From: Pyropia yezoensis
Taxonomy: Eukaryota > Rhodophyta > Bangiophyceae > Bangiales > Bangiaceae
NCBI GenBank assembly: GCA_009829735.1
Contig: CM020619.1
Span: 31,641,751-31,705,750, forward strand
Reading direction: 5' to 3'
Length of the DNA: 64,000 bases
Numbering within the stretch: the first letter of the stretch is position 1; every line of letters starts with the position of its first letter. Under the pieces are notes generated by a model. That model had not been told where the DNA came from and did not search any database. It worked only from the letters and a program-made list of their open reading frames with translations. The position numbers were made by a program, and so were the translations under genes. Of this stretch, positions 63,428 through 64,000 are shown one piece after another.

Positions 63428-63790
63428 TGTAGCACAATAGGGATCCGTCGCACGTCCACTCTCAGGGAACACTCACCAAGGGGGATCGGCACCAACGTCA
63501 CCGGGAGGCCAAGGTTGCTGTCCTTGGAGCGCAAGCCACGGGACCAAGATGGGAGCCCAAATGGGAGGGGTTCGTTGTTCTACCTTGGCCGGCGGTGGAT
63601 TCGCCGCCGGCCCCCACGTTATAAACCCTCGGAGACACTACTAACTACCCTCCACCCCAAGATGCAAGTCCCTCTGGTCATACGTAACCTATAGATACCG
63701 TGACCAGTACGAACTACCAAATTAAAAGTTAAGGGTTATAAGTAGCCCCCCTAATATTAGGGTTACAATACGGCCAACCATATTGCTACA
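63428..63790 (-). repeat. 5' LTR of D2 (363 bp)
   Basis: Same ends as the D LTR (minus strand TGTAGCAATATGG to GTGCTACA) with roughly 5 percent differences, so it is a separate copy. The 11-bp hairpin is kept at 63587-63612 with one changed base. Confidence 0.92.
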
Positions 63791-63795
63791 CACAG

Positions 63796-64000
63796 CCTTC
63801 GTCGATGCCGCTGTCACTGTCACTGCCGTCGTCGCTGACGCTGTCGCCGTCACTGTCGCCGTCACAGCCGCCGTTGCGGTCACTGCCGCCGTCACTGCCG
63901 CCGTCGCTGCCGCTGTCTCTGCCGCTATCGCTGCCGCTGTCGCTGCTGACGCCACTGCCGCTGTGGCTGCCGCTGTCGCTGCCAGTGTCGCTGCCGACGT
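63796..64000 (-). repeat. GCTGTC/GCTGCC-type low-complexity repeat, possibly coding
   Basis: Imperfect hexamer-like repeat running to the window edge. On the minus strand all three frames are open; one reads Gly-Ser-Asp repeats (GSDTGSDSGSHSG). In that frame most variation is at third codon positions (AGC/AGT, GAC/GAT), which hints at a host protein repeat that D2 entered. The short stretch gives no more evidence, and a plain microsatellite is possible. Confidence 0.5.

Noticed and set aside
63722-63955. Ala/Thr-rich frame on the minus strand
   Set aside because: It runs through a simple repeat into the LTR; the Gly-Ser-Asp frame fits the base changes better.
1-64000. CRISPR arrays, rRNA, tRNA genes, bacterial operons or prophage
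   Set aside because: The direct repeats are LTRs or simple repeats, no RNA gene was recognised, and all genes are eukaryotic LTR-retroelement genes.

Overview
Eukaryotic DNA made almost entirely of LTR retrotransposons. All coding regions belong to Ty3/gypsy elements of the chromovirus type: gag with a CX2CX4HX4C knuckle, then aspartic protease, reverse transcriptase with YLDD, RNase H, an HHCC + DDE integrase and a C-terminal chromodomain. I found no host gene, rRNA, tRNA or CRISPR array. The sequence is GC-rich and repeat-dense; a fungus, oomycete, alga or other protist would fit, but no host marker is present and I do not name a species. Four 500-N gaps (2022-2521, 14706-15205, 35131-35630, 54901-55400) show that this is a scaffold of five contigs.

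Four element families are present, called A, B, C and D here. A: a 5'-truncated copy A0 (1-2021, +), A' (2522-7900, -), A1 (8122-14705, +), a second A' segment (15206-17449, -), the complete A2 (17663-27315, +, LTRs of 571 bp that I read as identical, GAGGG target duplication), and a decayed A3 (50239-54900, +). B (-): B1 from an LTR remnant at 17450 to 35130, interrupted by A2, and B2 at 35631-42811. D (-): 42812-50238, plus the 5' end of a second copy D2 at 63270-63790. C (+): 55401-63269.

The elements are nested. A' sits in the LTR of B, A2 in the 3' untranslated part of B, B in an antisense gene of D, D in gag of A3, and C in the leader of D2. Decay follows the nesting: A3 is most broken, D carries a nonsense codon and a protease deletion, B is open and A2 nearly so. 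Contigs 2 and 3 overlap by about 9 kb and contigs 3 and 4 by about 5.6 kb, so part of the apparent duplication is probably unmerged assembly or haplotypes.

Shared gene logic: gag ends at a stop codon just after a putative -1 frameshift heptamer (GGGAAAC in A, C and D, GAAAAAC in B), and pol lies in the -1 frame without its own ATG. The most striking shared trait is a further gene downstream of pol on the opposite strand, so its stop codon faces the pol stop. It is intact in A2 (705 aa), B1 (about 628 aa) and C (about 647 aa) and survives as a C-terminal fragment in D. The A and C proteins share motifs, the D fragment aligns with the A C-terminus, and B is a weaker match. I cannot assign a function; this conserved antisense gene of chromoviruses is the best candidate for an undescribed system here.
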